Assembly (NCBI RefSeq): GCF_002803065.1
Contig: NZ_NNBL01000001.1
Coordinates: 34,722-98,721 of the forward strand
Reading direction: 5' to 3'
Origin: Streptomyces sp. CB01635
GTDB taxonomy: Bacteria > Actinomycetota > Actinomycetes > Streptomycetales > Streptomycetaceae
DNA: 64,000 nt
The notes beneath the pieces were generated by a model, which worked only from the letters and a program-made list of their open reading frames with translations, was not told where the DNA came from and did no database searches. The translations under genes and the position numbers were made by a program. The number at the start of each line of letters is the position of its first letter. The first letter of the stretch is position 1. Below are positions 1-8,523 of this stretch, one piece after another.

Positions 1-312
1 CACGACGAGCAGTACGTTCCTGGCGCGGTCGCCGATCCGCAGATACGACGTCACCCAGGTGAGCGCGATCAGCGTCAGGCCGAAGGAGACGCCGAACGTG
101 ACCGGCTTGCGCCACGAGACAGGGCCGCCCCAGGGCCCTCCGTCGACCGCGAAGACCAGCAGGTGGGCGAGGCCGGAGAGGGTGAGTACGGCGCCGGTGG
201 CGCAGCAGAGGCGCTCGGAGGGGCGGGCGGCGCGCCACAGGTCCCGTACCGCGCCGGTCAGGGCGGGGCCTGTCGGGCCCGGCAGGGGAGTGGCTGTAGT
301 GGGCGAGGACAT
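1..312 (-). CDS. Hypothetical membrane protein, N-terminal part (runs off the left edge)
   Basis: The reading frame starts with ATG at 312-310 and is open to the window edge, giving 104 residues of the N-terminus. After a polar N-terminus of about 35 residues there is a hydrophobic stretch (about residues 38-52) and a second near residues 67-80, separated by a short loop carrying SWRKP. This suggests an integral membrane protein. Its ATG overlaps the TGA of the upstream gene (ATGA at 309-315 on the complementary strand), so the two are translationally coupled. I do not recognise the family and the C-terminus is missing. Confidence 0.6.
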   Translation of the reverse strand, partial: MSSPTTATPLPGPTGPALTGAVRDLWRAARPSERLCCATGAVLTLSGLAHLLVFAVDGGPWGGPVSWRKPVTFGVSFGLTLIALTWVTSYLRIGDRARNVLLVV

Positions 313-749
313 CAGACGCGCACCTCCTTGGGACGGCCGAACCGCAGTACGGACACGGCGCCGGCCACGACCGTGCCGGCGAGGGCGAGGAGCTCGGCCA
401 GAGTGGAGACGATCAGCAGGGAGTCGCCGGAGGAGAGGTGGTCTCCGGTGTCGGGGGTGACGACTGCGCCGACGCCGATGAACAGGCCGACGGCCAGGGC
501 GAGCCCGGCGGTCCGGCGGTTCGGCCGCCAGGCCAGCAGCGCGGCGGCTGCCACCGGGATGACGAGGCCGGGCGGCACGGCGGGGTAGTCCGCACCGGCC
601 ACGATCTGGCCGACGATCGACAGGGCGAGCAGCGCCAGGGCGGCGAGCGTGACGACGACGGTGGGGCGCCGGACCGGGCGGCGGTCTCGCGGGCGCTCCG
701 GGAGCTGGTCCTGCGGGATCCCCGGGCGGTGGTTCTGCGCGTTCTCCAT
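312..749 (-). CDS. Small hypothetical membrane protein
   Basis: A 145-residue protein starting at ATG 749, where a GAGG motif lies about 8 bases upstream; the frame is open further upstream but that part lacks a ribosome site. It has a polar, Arg/Pro-rich N-terminus (about 30 residues) followed by four hydrophobic segments (roughly 33-52, 57-72, 77-95 and 112-132), so it is probably a four-helix membrane protein. Its stop codon overlaps the start of the next membrane gene, so both belong to one operon and may act together. No catalytic motif is visible and I do not recognise the family. Confidence 0.65.
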   Translation of the reverse strand: MENAQNHRPGIPQDQLPERPRDRRPVRRPTVVVTLAALALLALSIVGQIVAGADYPAVPPGLVIPVAAAALLAWRPNRRTAGLALAVGLFIGVGAVVTPDTGDHLSSGDSLLIVSTLAELLALAGTVVAGAVSVLRFGRPKEVRV

Positions 750-762
750 GGCGCAAGCCTCG

Positions 763-793
763 CGGCCGGGGGACGCGCCGTCGCCCCCGGCCG
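763..793 (-). terminator. GC-rich hairpin before the small membrane-protein operon
   Basis: The arms 763-772 and 784-793 are perfect 10-base complements around an 11-base loop. It lies downstream of the broken lipoprotein gene (minus strand) and just 5' of the 749 start. It could end transcription of the remnant or sit in the 5' untranslated region of the membrane-protein operon. No U-tract follows, which is usual in such GC-rich genomes. Confidence 0.4.
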
Positions 794-900
794 AAGACAC
801 CGCCTGTACGCCGGGGGGAGTATCCCCGGCGGGGGGAGCGGCCGGTGGCCTGCCGGTGATGGCCTGGCTTCAGGCCGGGCTGCTGGTCGAGACCGGGCTC

Positions 901-1670
901 TCAGGAGGAGCTGTAGGTCACCACCACGCCGTGGTAGAAGTTCTCCTCGTCGGCCCCGCCCGACCCGATGTACCCAACGCCCCAGACCTGTTGCGGGACG
1001 GAGGTCCACCGGCTGCCGTCCCAGTGCCACGCCGCCTGCTCGCCGTCCGGCCGATGGCCTGGGGGCGGCCTCCTCTGCTCTCCGGCGAGCAGCCAGACGT
1101 CGTCGGGGGCGAAGACCGCCGCGTTCCCCACCTTGTCCGTCATCGACGGAGGGAGCGGCACCTCCCGCCGGCGCTTGCCGTCCCAGCGCACGAAGGCAGG
1201 GTCGGTCCCCAGGGTGCCCAGCGGAAGATCGGTACTGAACAGCCAGACGTTGTCCGGCCCCGGATGCCTCCAGGACGGTCAGCCCGAGGGTGGCGAGCTT
1301 CGGCAGCTCGGCGGCAGCCGTAGTCCCGCCACCTCTTTCCGTCGTGGTGGAGGAAGAACATCGAGTACCCGGAGGCCTTCTCGATTGCGGTGCTGACATG
1401 GAACCTGCCGCGGCCGATCGCCCAGTCCTCGGTGGCGGAGGCGGCGGCGACATCCCTGATCTCGGCGTCGCCGGACTCGCTGACGTACGCGCTGCGCCAG
1501 CTGTCCCCCTCCGGCAGACCGGCGGAGGGCGAGGCAGGCGTGGGCGAAGCCCGCGTGCGCGAGGCCTTCCCGGAATCGCTCGCATCCGGCCCGCACCCGG
1601 CCGGAGAGAGGATGAGTACAGCCGACAGCACCGCGCGTTCTGCAGCGCAGGGGCAAGGGCATCTGCGAAC
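901..1670 (-). pseudogene. Frameshifted putative lipoprotein
   Basis: The protein can only be read by changing frame. The N-terminal frame (GTG 1631) encodes a signal peptide ending in a lipobox (SPAGC) and a Ser/Pro/Ala linker, then a segment ending near WRD. The middle (LPKLATLGLTVLEASG) is in a second frame and the C-terminus (from PDNVWLFSTD to HGVVVTYSSS at 901) in a third. Each transition needs removal of one base, near 1325-1335 and in a G/C run near 1257-1262. A better signal-peptide start (ATG about 1670) would need a third single-base shift. The repeated W-G/D-containing segments (HHDGKRW, VRWDGKRR, HWDGSRW) suggest an extracellular beta-propeller-like lipoprotein. Either a decaying gene or base-call errors in homopolymers. 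Confidence 0.55.
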
Positions 1671-1760
1671 CCTCCAGGCCGCGGGAGCCCCGGAGCCGCC
1701 TCGGGGAGCGCCAGAGTCTACGAGCTTCCGCTCGCAGGGCGCGTGGTGCGCGTGGTGCGC

Positions 1761-1790
1761 TTGACATCAAAATCGAACATCCATTCTTAT
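1761..1790 (+). promoter_or_regulatory. recA promoter with SOS (LexA/Cheo-type) box
   Basis: A consensus -35 hexamer TTGACA lies at 1761-1766 with a -10-like TCTTAT at 1785-1790 (18-base spacer). Between them the SOS box GAAC-ATCC-ATTC occupies 1775-1786, one base away from the Gram-positive consensus GAAC-N4-GTTC. LexA bound here would block the promoter. A DnaA-box-like TTATCCACA is at 1863-1871 in the leader. The stretch from about 1671 to 1959 contains no other supported gene. Confidence 0.75.
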
Positions 1791-1959
1791 GGAGTGTCTG
1801 GCGGCTCTCTCCCCAGTGTTTCCGGGGATTTCGGTGAGAGCGGCAGGGCTGTGAGCCTCGAGTTATCCACAGGCGGACGGGCGCCGAGGCCGATTGTCAG
1901 TGGCAGGCGCTAGCGTCATTGACGTGAAGCGATCGACTCAAGCAAATCGGGTGGAACCC

Positions 1960-3084
1960 ATGGCAGGTACTGACCGCGAGAAGGCGCTCGACGCCGCGCT
2001 CGCACAGATTGAACGGCAATTCGGCAAGGGCGCAGTGATGCGCATGGGCGAGCGGCCGAATGAGCCCATCGAGGTCATCCCCACCGGGTCGACCGCGCTC
2101 GACGTGGCCCTCGGCGTCGGCGGTCTGCCGCGCGGCCGTGTGGTGGAGGTGTACGGGCCGGAGTCCTCCGGTAAGACGACCCTGACGCTGCACGCCGTGG
2201 CGAACGCCCAGAAGGCCGGCGGCTCGGTGGCCTTCATCGACGCCGAGCATGCGCTGGACCCCGAGTACGCCAAGAAGCTCGGCGTGGACATCGACAACCT
2301 GATCCTGTCCCAGCCGGACAACGGCGAGCAGGCGCTCGAGATCGTCGACATGCTGGTCCGCTCCGGCGCGCTCGACCTGATCGTCATCGACTCCGTCGCC
2401 GCCCTGGTGCCGCGCGCGGAGATCGAGGGCGAGATGGGCGACTCGCACGTGGGTCTGCAGGCCCGCCTGATGAGCCAGGCGCTCCGGAAGATCACCAGCG
2501 CGCTCAACCAGTCGAAGACCACCGCGATCTTCATCAACCAGCTGCGCGAGAAGATCGGCGTGATGTTCGGCTCCCCGGAGACGACGACCGGTGGCCGTGC
2601 GCTCAAGTTCTACGCCTCGGTGCGACTCGACATCCGCCGTATCGAGACGCTGAAGGACGGCACCGACGCGGTCGGTAACCGCACGCGCGTCAAGGTCGTC
2701 AAGAACAAGGTCGCGCCGCCCTTCAAGCAGGCCGAGTTCGACATCCTCTACGGCCAGGGCATCAGCCGCGAGGGCGGCCTGATCGACATGGGCGTGGAGA
2801 ACGGCTTCGTGCGCAAGGCCGGCGCCTGGTACACGTACGAGGGCGACCAGCTCGGCCAGGGCAAGGAGAACGCGCGCAACTTCCTGAGGGACAACCCCGA
2901 CCTGGCCAACGAGATCGAGAAGAAGATCAAGGAGAAGCTGGGCGTCGGTGTGAAGCCGGAGGCGCCCACGGCCGAGCCCGGTGCCGACGCGGCGGGTGCC
3001 ACCCCCGCCGAGGACGCGGCCAAGACGGTGCCCGCGCCCGCGGCCAAGGCCACCAAGTCCAAGGCCGCGGCGGTCAAGAGCTAG
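1960..3084 (+). CDS. recA: Recombinase RecA
   Basis: A 374-residue RecA, the usual length in Streptomyces. It forms filaments on single-stranded DNA, catalyses strand exchange and stimulates LexA self-cleavage. Walker A is GPESSGKT (66-73), the Walker B region is LDLIVIDSV (about 138-146), and the DNA-binding loop-1 segment [16 protein letters not shown] follows. The C-terminus (about 325-374) is Ala/Lys/Pro-rich, a typical actinobacterial tail. The frame is open upstream to 1894, but ATG 1960 begins the conserved [11 protein letters not shown] sequence and is preceded by a GGTGGA-like ribosome site. Regulated by LexA through the box at 1775-1786. recX follows after 3 bases. Confidence 0.98.
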   Translation: MAGTDREKALDAALAQIERQFGKGAVMRMGERPNEPIEVIPTGSTALDVALGVGGLPRGRVVEVYGPESSGKTTLTLHAVANAQKAGGSVAFIDAEHALDPEYAKKLGVDIDNLILSQPDNGEQALEIVDMLVRSGALDLIVIDSVAALVPRAEIEGEMGDSHVGLQARLMSQALRKITSALNQSKTTAIFINQLREKIGVMFGSPETTTGGRALKFYASVRLDIRRIETLKDGTDAVGNRTRVKVVKNKVAPPFKQAEFDILYGQGISREGGLIDMGVENGFVRKAGAWYTYEGDQLGQGKENARNFLRDNPDLANEIEKKIKEKLGVGVKPEAPTAEPGADAAGATPAEDAAKTVPAPAAKATKSKAAAVKS

Positions 3085-3087
3085 TCC

Positions 3088-3855
3088 GTGACGCGACGAA
3101 CCGACTGGGCCGATCACGCCTACTCCACCTCCCCGGCGGACCTGGGCGACGGAAGCCCGGGCGACCTGGACGGGCACGGGGCGCCGCGTGACGGCGACGG
3201 ACCGCGTGACGGCGACAGTCCACGGGGCGGTGGCGGTACTCGTGACGGCGGACGCAGTCGTGGCCGTCGGCGCGGCAGCTTCGGCGAAGCGGCCGGAGGA
3301 CGACAGGGCAGCGGCTCCCCAACCTCGTCGAGGGCCGAGAAGGGGGAGCCGCCTGCCGACCCGGCGGAGCGGGCGCGCGGCATCTGCCTGCGCCTGCTCA
3401 CCGGACAACCGCGTACGCGCAAGCAACTCGCCGACGCGCTGGCGAAGCGGGACATCCCCGATGAGGTGGCGGAGGAAGTGCTGTCCCGCTTCGAGGAGGT
3501 CGGCCTGATCAACGACGGCGCCTTCGCGGACGCCTGGGTGGAGTCGCGGCACCACGGCCGGGGGCTGGCCCGGCGGGCGCTCGCCCGGGAGCTGCGCACC
3601 AAGGGGGTGGACTCCACGGTGATCGACGAGGCCGTCGGGCAGCTCGACTCCGAGCAGGAGGAGGAGACCGCCCGCGAGCTCGTGGCCCGCAAGCTCCGCT
3701 CCACACGCGGCCTCGACCGCGACAAGCGCCTGCGCCGCCTCGCGGGCATGCTCGCCCGCAAGGGATACCCGGAGGGCATGGCGCTCAGGGTGGTCCGCCA
3801 GGCGCTGGAGGAAGAGGGCGAGGAGACCGAGGACCTCGGGCTGGGGGACTTCTAG
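3088..3855 (+). CDS. recX: Regulatory protein RecX
   Basis: A 255-residue RecX, which inhibits RecA filament extension and ATPase activity. The GTG start is 3 bases after the recA stop, so the pair is co-transcribed and probably co-translated. The conserved three-helix repeats run from about residue 92 (ARGICLRLLTGQPRTRKQLA) to 245. The first about 85 residues are Gly/Asp/Arg/Ser-rich, contain short repeats of the type PRDGDGPRDGDSP, and are probably disordered; this extension is longer than in E. coli RecX. A strong hairpin terminator follows at 3942-3978. Confidence 0.95.
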   Translation: MTRRTDWADHAYSTSPADLGDGSPGDLDGHGAPRDGDGPRDGDSPRGGGGTRDGGRSRGRRRGSFGEAAGGRQGSGSPTSSRAEKGEPPADPAERARGICLRLLTGQPRTRKQLADALAKRDIPDEVAEEVLSRFEEVGLINDGAFADAWVESRHHGRGLARRALARELRTKGVDSTVIDEAVGQLDSEQEEETARELVARKLRSTRGLDRDKRLRRLAGMLARKGYPEGMALRVVRQALEEEGEETEDLGLGDF

Positions 3856-3941
3856 CCCCCCGGGTGAGGACTCTGAGCTTTCCTCGGTAAGGGGCTGAGC
3901 TCTGCCGGGTGAGGAGCTGGTGAGCTCCGCCTGGTGAGGGG

Positions 3942-3978
3942 GAGGGCGGCGTCGGTACGGGGGTCCGACGCCGCCCTC
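3942..3978 (+). terminator. recA-recX operon terminator
   Basis: A perfect 14-base stem (3942-3955 with 3965-3978) closes a 9-base loop, 87 bases after the recX stop. There is no U-run, but the stem is very stable. It separates the operon from the ArsR-permease pair. Confidence 0.75.
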
Positions 3979-4065
3979 GCCCTCACCCAGGTGGGGTTAA
4001 CCCCCGGGTCATGACGCCTGGTCACCGCAGTGCACAAGGATGTGTGCACAGGCGACTGTGTACGC

Positions 4066-4791
4066 ATGACACCGGAACCCGGCTCCGCCACTCCCGCCGG
4101 CGGCCAGGAGCTGAGCGATCTCAGCGCTCTGAAGGCGCTGGCTCAGCCCCGCCGCCAGCAGATCCTCCAGCACCTCACCCTCCACGGCCCCGCGACCTCG
4201 GCGATGCTCGCCCGCGACCTCGGGCTCAACACCGGTGCCACCAGCTACCACCTGCGTGAGCTGGCCCGCTACGGATTCACCGAGGAGAGCTCGCCCCAGG
4301 ACCAGAGTGTGGGCGGGCGCGAGCGCTGGTGGCGAGCCGTCCCGGGCGACCGCCGTTTCCCACCCCACAGCCGCCAGAACCCCGAAACCCGGCTCGTCAT
4401 GGACGAGTTGAACCACCTCTCGTACGCCGCCGACCTCGAACTCTTCGAGCGGCTCCAGCGGCAGGGGCAGAACCTGGGGGAGTGGGCCGACGCCTTCCCG
4501 TACTCACGCGGCACGATCCGACTCACGCTGCCCGAACTCCGCGCGTTCTTCGAGGAGTTCATCGCGCTCCTCAACCGCTACAAGCGCCCCGACAGCGAGA
4601 CTCCGGACGGCGCACGCACCGTCCTGACCCGCCTGCTCGCCTTCCCCGCGCCGGCCCACCCCGACGACGCCGACGACGCCCGCCCCAACGACGCTAAGGC
4701 CCCGGCGCGCCGGGCTCCGGCCGACGGGAATCAGACCCCGGCCGAGGGAATCCAGGCCCTCGACAACACCGCAGAGACGGACACGCCATGA
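4066..4791 (+). CDS. ArsR-family winged-helix transcriptional regulator
   Basis: About 241 residues. The N-terminal half holds a winged-helix domain (about 22-90): ALAQPRRQQILQHLTLHGP, then the recognition helix region LGLNTGATSYHLRELARYG and a wing with GRERWWRAV. The second half has helical and linker sequence and a Pro/Ala/Asp-rich end. No metal-binding Cys pairs are seen, so it is not a classical metal sensor. The frame is open from GTG 4030, but I prefer ATG 4066; neither has a strong ribosome site. Upstream are TGTGTGCACA and TGTGTAC elements (about 4040-4063) that could be its own operator. Its TGA overlaps the permease ATG (4788-4791), so it probably controls that permease. Confidence 0.8.
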   Translation: MTPEPGSATPAGGQELSDLSALKALAQPRRQQILQHLTLHGPATSAMLARDLGLNTGATSYHLRELARYGFTEESSPQDQSVGGRERWWRAVPGDRRFPPHSRQNPETRLVMDELNHLSYAADLELFERLQRQGQNLGEWADAFPYSRGTIRLTLPELRAFFEEFIALLNRYKRPDSETPDGARTVLTRLLAFPAPAHPDDADDARPNDAKAPARRAPADGNQTPAEGIQALDNTAETDTP

Positions 4792-7328
4792 TGCTGCGCT
4801 ACGCACTGCACACCGTCCGGGACCGCAAAGGGGGGTTCCTCGGTGCCTTCCTCGCCCTCATGTGCGCGGCCGCACTCATCACGGCCTGCGGCACCCTTCT
4901 GGAGACCGGCCTGCGCGGCACCATCCGCACCGAGCGGTACGCGGCCGCCCCCGTCGTCGTATCCGCCGACCAGAACGTCCACAAGACCACGGTCAAGCAC
5001 AAGAAGGGCAAGACCAAGGTCAAGCACAAGGCCAAACCGATCGCCGAGCGGGCCTGGCTGCCTGAGGACACCGCGCGACGGCTCCGCGACCTCCCGGGCG
5101 TCGAGCGGATCGTCCCCGAACTCACCTTCCTGGCCCATCCCTTGTCGCCAGGAGCCGCCGACCCCGACCGGCCCGCGTACGGGCATGCCTGGGACTCCGC
5201 CGCGCTGACCCCCTACGCGCTGACAACCGGCACCGCACCCACCAAGCCCCAGGACCTCGTCGTGGACCGGGACCTGGCCGACCGCACCCACCTGGCGCCA
5301 GGAGACAGCCTCACCGTCCAGTCCACCCAGGCACCGCGCACCTACCGCGTGACCGGAATCGCCGCGCCCGCCGGGCACGCGTCAGTGACCCACCAGACCT
5401 CGCTGTTCTTCACCACCTCAGAGGCCCGGCGCCTCGCCGACCACCCCGGCCGGGTCACCGCCATCGGCGTCATCCCCGCCTCCGGCCAGAAGCCGGCAGA
5501 GCTGGCGCGTGCCGTCGCGAAGGCTCTCGACGGCACGACCGCCCAGGTCGCCACCGGCGACGCCCGAGGCCCCGTCGAGTTCCTCGACGCCGCGGGGGCT
5601 CGCATCAAGCTCGTCAGCATGGGTGGCGCGATGGGCGGCACCTCCCTCCTCGTCGCCGTCCTGGTAGTCGTCGGCACCTTCGCGCTCTCCGTCCAGCAAC
5701 GCCACCGCGAACTCGCCCTGTTGCGCGCCATCGCCGCCACGCCCGGGCAGATCCGCAAGCTCCTCGGGCGTGAGGCGCTCATCGTCGGCGCCGCCGCGGG
5801 CGTCCTCGGCTCCCTCGCCGGGCTTCCGCTCGGAGGGTGGCTGTACCACCGCTTCGTCGCACTCGGAGCGGTGCCGCCGACCCTCGAACGGACCGTCAGC
5901 GTCTTCCCGCTGTTCGCGGCCGTCGGCGCCACGCTGCTCGGCGCCTGGGCCGCCGCCCAGATCTCAGCCCGCCGCATCGCCCGTATCCGCCCCGCCGAAG
6001 CGCTCGCGGAGGCCAGGGTCGAGCGTTCTCGGCCCACCTGGGGCCGCATCGCAGCCGGAATCGCGCTTCTCGCGGGCGGCGCCGTCCTCGTTGCCGTACT
6101 CAGCGTGCTGCGCACCGAACCCGCGTCAACTCCCGTGACCTTCCTAGCCGTTGTCGTCCTCGCCTCCTCCGTCGCGCTGCTCGGCCCGCTCCTGGTGAAG
6201 GGCGCCGCGGCCCTCCTCGCCGGACCTCTGGGCCTTGCGGGACCCGGCGGCAAACTGGCCACCGCCAACCTCCGCGGCAACGCGGCCCGGATGGCCGCCG
6301 TCGTCACCCCGCTCGCCCTCCTCATCGGTATGACCTGCACCGTCCTCTTCACCCAGCCGACCTTGGGCAACGCGGCCCGCGCCCAGGCACGCGAAGGCAT
6401 CCGGGCAGACTGGATCGTCGCGGCGCAGGGTCCTGGTGTGCCCGCCGAGGCCGCACGCGAGATCCGCAAAACCAAGGGCACCGTCGCGACCGAGGTCGTC
6501 TGCACCACCGTGCGCGTAGGACTTGCCAAGTACCCGGCTCAGGGAATCACCCGCGAAGGCCTCACCCGCACGTGGGACCCGGACGTCACCGCGGGATCGC
6601 TCAAGGATTTCCGGCAGGACGGCGTCGCCGTCAGCGAACTCGCCGCCGACCAGCTCCACTTGAAGCCTGGCAGCAGGCTGAAGCTGACGCTCGGGGACGG
6701 CACACCGGCCACCCTCACCGTGACGGCCGTCTACGCGAAGGGTCTCGGCTTCGGCGATCTGACCCTGGCCCATGATCTGGTGGCCCGGCACGTCGACAAT
6801 CCCCTCGCCTCCTCCGTACTCGTCAGGACCAGCCGTACACAGAAACAACTCGTGGGCACCGTTCGGGAGTTCCCGGGTCTGCGCGTCCTCGCCCCCGCGG
6901 CGGCCGACGACCTCCAGGCCGAACGCCAGCAGGACAACGCCGAGGTCAACCTCCTCGCCATGGGCCTGATCCTCGCGTTCACCGCGATCGCCGTCGTGAA
7001 CACCCTCGCGATGTCGGTCTCCGAACGCATCCGGGAGTTCGCGATGCTCCGTCTCGCCGGCGCCACCCGCCGTCAGGTCCTGAGGATGCTACGCACCGAG
7101 GCCCTCGCCGTGCTGTTCATCGGCACGACTCTGGGCAGCGGTATCGCTCTGGCCGTCCTGACGGCGTTCAGCGTCGGCATGACCGGCAGCGCCGCCCCCG
7201 CCGTCACACCCCTCGTCTACATGGCCGTGATCGCCGCCGCCGGACTCCTCGCGCTCACCGCGACCGCGCTGCCAGGCCGCGCCGCCCTGAAGCCCCGTCC
7301 GGTCGAGGTGGCAACAGCCAAGGAGTAA
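4788..7328 (+). CDS. FtsX-family ABC transporter permease (two FtsX domains)
   Basis: An 846-residue MacB/FtsX-type permease. There is one membrane helix near the N-terminus (about 16-38), a large extracytoplasmic domain, three helices around 285-395, further helices around 425-480, a second extracytoplasmic domain and a C-terminal three-helix FtsX domain (about 725-830, including MSVSERIREFAMLRLAGATRRQ). The repeated motif of both FtsX domains is visible (QQRHRELALLRAIAATPGQIR and the C-terminal copy). Such permeases act with an ABC ATPase to move lipoproteins, peptides or drugs, yet no ATPase gene is adjacent. A Lys-rich tract (KTTVKHKKGKTKVKHKAK, about residues 65-82) lies in the first outer domain. 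The ATGA overlap with the regulator indicates one operon. Confidence 0.88.
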   Translation: MMLRYALHTVRDRKGGFLGAFLALMCAAALITACGTLLETGLRGTIRTERYAAAPVVVSADQNVHKTTVKHKKGKTKVKHKAKPIAERAWLPEDTARRLRDLPGVERIVPELTFLAHPLSPGAADPDRPAYGHAWDSAALTPYALTTGTAPTKPQDLVVDRDLADRTHLAPGDSLTVQSTQAPRTYRVTGIAAPAGHASVTHQTSLFFTTSEARRLADHPGRVTAIGVIPASGQKPAELARAVAKALDGTTAQVATGDARGPVEFLDAAGARIKLVSMGGAMGGTSLLVAVLVVVGTFALSVQQRHRELALLRAIAATPGQIRKLLGREALIVGAAAGVLGSLAGLPLGGWLYHRFVALGAVPPTLERTVSVFPLFAAVGATLLGAWAAAQISARRIARIRPAEALAEARVERSRPTWGRIAAGIALLAGGAVLVAVLSVLRTEPASTPVTFLAVVVLASSVALLGPLLVKGAAALLAGPLGLAGPGGKLATANLRGNAARMAAVVTPLALLIGMTCTVLFTQPTLGNAARAQAREGIRADWIVAAQGPGVPAEAAREIRKTKGTVATEVVCTTVRVGLAKYPAQGITREGLTRTWDPDVTAGSLKDFRQDGVAVSELAADQLHLKPGSRLKLTLGDGTPATLTVTAVYAKGLGFGDLTLAHDLVARHVDNPLASSVLVRTSRTQKQLVGTVREFPGLRVLAPAAADDLQAERQQDNAEVNLLAMGLILAFTAIAVVNTLAMSVSERIREFAMLRLAGATRRQVLRMLRTEALAVLFIGTTLGSGIALAVLTAFSVGMTGSAAPAVTPLVYMAVIAAAGLLALTATALPGRAALKPRPVEVATAKE

Positions 7329-7342
7329 GGGGCAGTACGCAA

Positions 7343-7378
7343 TGGTGGGCGCCCCTTACCTCGGGGGTGCCCACCATC
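7343..7378. terminator. Bidirectional terminator between permease and rhodanese genes
   Basis: A long stem pairs 7343-7356 with 7365-7378 (one G-U type pair) around an about 8-base loop. It lies between two convergent genes and could serve both. Confidence 0.75.
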
Positions 7379-7405
7379 ACGTACACCTGCGACCTCACGC
7401 GACCG

Positions 7406-7900
7406 TCACTCGGCTGCCACCGGCAGTCCCGCCGCCTTCCACGCCTGGAAGCCGCCCACCAGATCGGTGGCCCGGTGCAGCCCCAGCTGCCGCAGGGAGA
7501 CGGCGGCGAGGCTCGACGCGTATCCCTCGTTGCACACGACCACGACGCGCAGATCGTGGCTCGTCGCCTCGGCTGCGCGATGGCTGCCCTGGGGGTCGAG
7601 CCGCCACTCCAGTTCGTTGCGCTCCACCACGAGCGCCCCGGGGATCAGCCCGTCCCGCTCCCGCAGCGCCGCGTACCGGATGTCGACGAGGAGCGCGTCG
7701 CCCGTCGTGGCGGCCGCGTACGCCTCACCGGCCTCGACCCGGTCCAGACCGAGGCGCACCCGATCGAGCAACTCGTCGATTCCCTCAGGCCGTTCACTCC
7801 GCGAGCCGCTCAAGCCACCCGCGCCACCCGCGCCACCCACGCCGCTCACGCCGCCACTCACCTCATTAGTCACGTCACCCACCCTGCCCCCTCCGCTCAC
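7406..7900 (-). CDS. Rhodanese-like sulfurtransferase
   Basis: A 164-residue single-domain rhodanese. After a Gly-rich N-terminus of about 35 residues, the domain runs from about 40 to 164 with DALLVDIRYAALRERDGLIP, the loop VVCNEGYASS carrying the probable catalytic Cys123, and the end LVGGFQAWKAAGLPV. Rhodaneses carry sulfur as a persulfide on this Cys. The GTG start overlaps the stop of the upstream cysteine dioxygenase-like gene (7897-7900), so the two are coupled. Together they suggest a sulfur-disposal operon: the dioxygenase removes cysteine and the rhodanese handles sulfite/thiosulfate or persulfides. Confidence 0.88.
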   Translation of the reverse strand: MSGGGRVGDVTNEVSGGVSGVGGAGGAGGLSGSRSERPEGIDELLDRVRLGLDRVEAGEAYAAATTGDALLVDIRYAALRERDGLIPGALVVERNELEWRLDPQGSHRAAEATSHDLRVVVVCNEGYASSLAAVSLRQLGLHRATDLVGGFQAWKAAGLPVAAE

Positions 7901-8424
7901 TGCCAGTCCTCCGGCCGCTCCACCGTCTCGAGCCGCAGCACCGCGCCCGCGCGGCTGTAGCGGCGGATCTGGGGGAGTGGCGGGTAGTAGGCGTGCACGG
8001 AGATCGCGTGCTCGCTGGTGGACTCGTTGAGGACCTCGTGCACATGGTGCTGTCCGAAGGCCCTGCCCTTGCCCGCGGCCAGCGTCCGTTCGCGGTCCAC
8101 GTCCTCGGACAGCTCAAGCGTCTTCCAGCCGTCGGCGGGCAGCCGGGCCGCGAGTGAGTTCTCCTTGAGTTCGCCCGACGCCGTGAGGAAGGCGCCGACG
8201 GATTCGGCGTGGTCGTGCCAGCCGGTGCCCGTGCCGGGCGGCCAGCCGATGAGCCATGCCTCGCTGCCGCCGGGCCCTTCGAGCCGCACCCACGTGCGGC
8301 CCTCGGGGTCCAGGGGGAGCGAGGCGATGAGTTCGTGGTCCTCGGCGGTACGGCGTACGAAGTCGAGGAGGTCACGCTGCGTGGGCGCGGCGGTCGCCAG
8401 GGAAGGGGAGGGTGAGGCAGACAC
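7897..8424 (-). CDS. Cysteine dioxygenase-like cupin protein
   Basis: A 175-residue cupin of the bacterial cysteine dioxygenase family, which oxidises L-cysteine to cysteine sulfinate with non-haem iron. Cupin motif 1 is GTGTGWHDHAES (His70 and His72 as metal ligands). The third ligand is in GQHHVHEVLNES (around His127-129). The residue aligned with the mammalian cross-linking Cys is Gly, as in bacterial enzymes. GTG 8424 is preceded by AGGA 8 bases upstream. It heads the rhodanese operon and follows a Cys-rich leader peptide (8524-8610). A related thiol dioxygenase specificity (for example 3-mercaptopropionate) cannot be excluded. Confidence 0.85.
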   Translation of the reverse strand: MSASPSPSLATAAPTQRDLLDFVRRTAEDHELIASLPLDPEGRTWVRLEGPGGSEAWLIGWPPGTGTGWHDHAESVGAFLTASGELKENSLAARLPADGWKTLELSEDVDRERTLAAGKGRAFGQHHVHEVLNESTSEHAISVHAYYPPLPQIRRYSRAGAVLRLETVERPEDWQ

Positions 8425-8523
8425 AGATACCGTCCTGAAGGTTCGCGGAGAGTGCGCGAGAAGCCCCGGAAGAACCGGTGAACCCGGGAAGAAGGGGGGA
8501 TCGCGCAGAGGGAAGAAGCGAAT
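8425..8523 (-). promoter_or_regulatory. Leader-to-gene spacer, candidate attenuation region
   Basis: The 99 bases between the Cys-rich leader ORF and the cupin start are C/T-rich on the coding strand. They contain only short self-complementary segments (for example CCGG-N5-CCGG), with no single strong terminator that I can see. If cysteine-dependent ribosome stalling controls the operon, the effect may be on translation of the cupin or on transcript stability rather than on classical termination. Confidence 0.35.

Noticed and set aside
1863..1871. Single DnaA-box-like TTATCCACA upstream of recA
   Set aside because: One isolated site is expected by chance; unlike 57226-57565 there is no cluster.
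1897..3555. Long open frame on the minus strand opposite recA-recX
   Set aside because: It is the codon-position shadow of recA and recX: low-complexity Leu/Arg/Gly-rich translation and no ribosome site.
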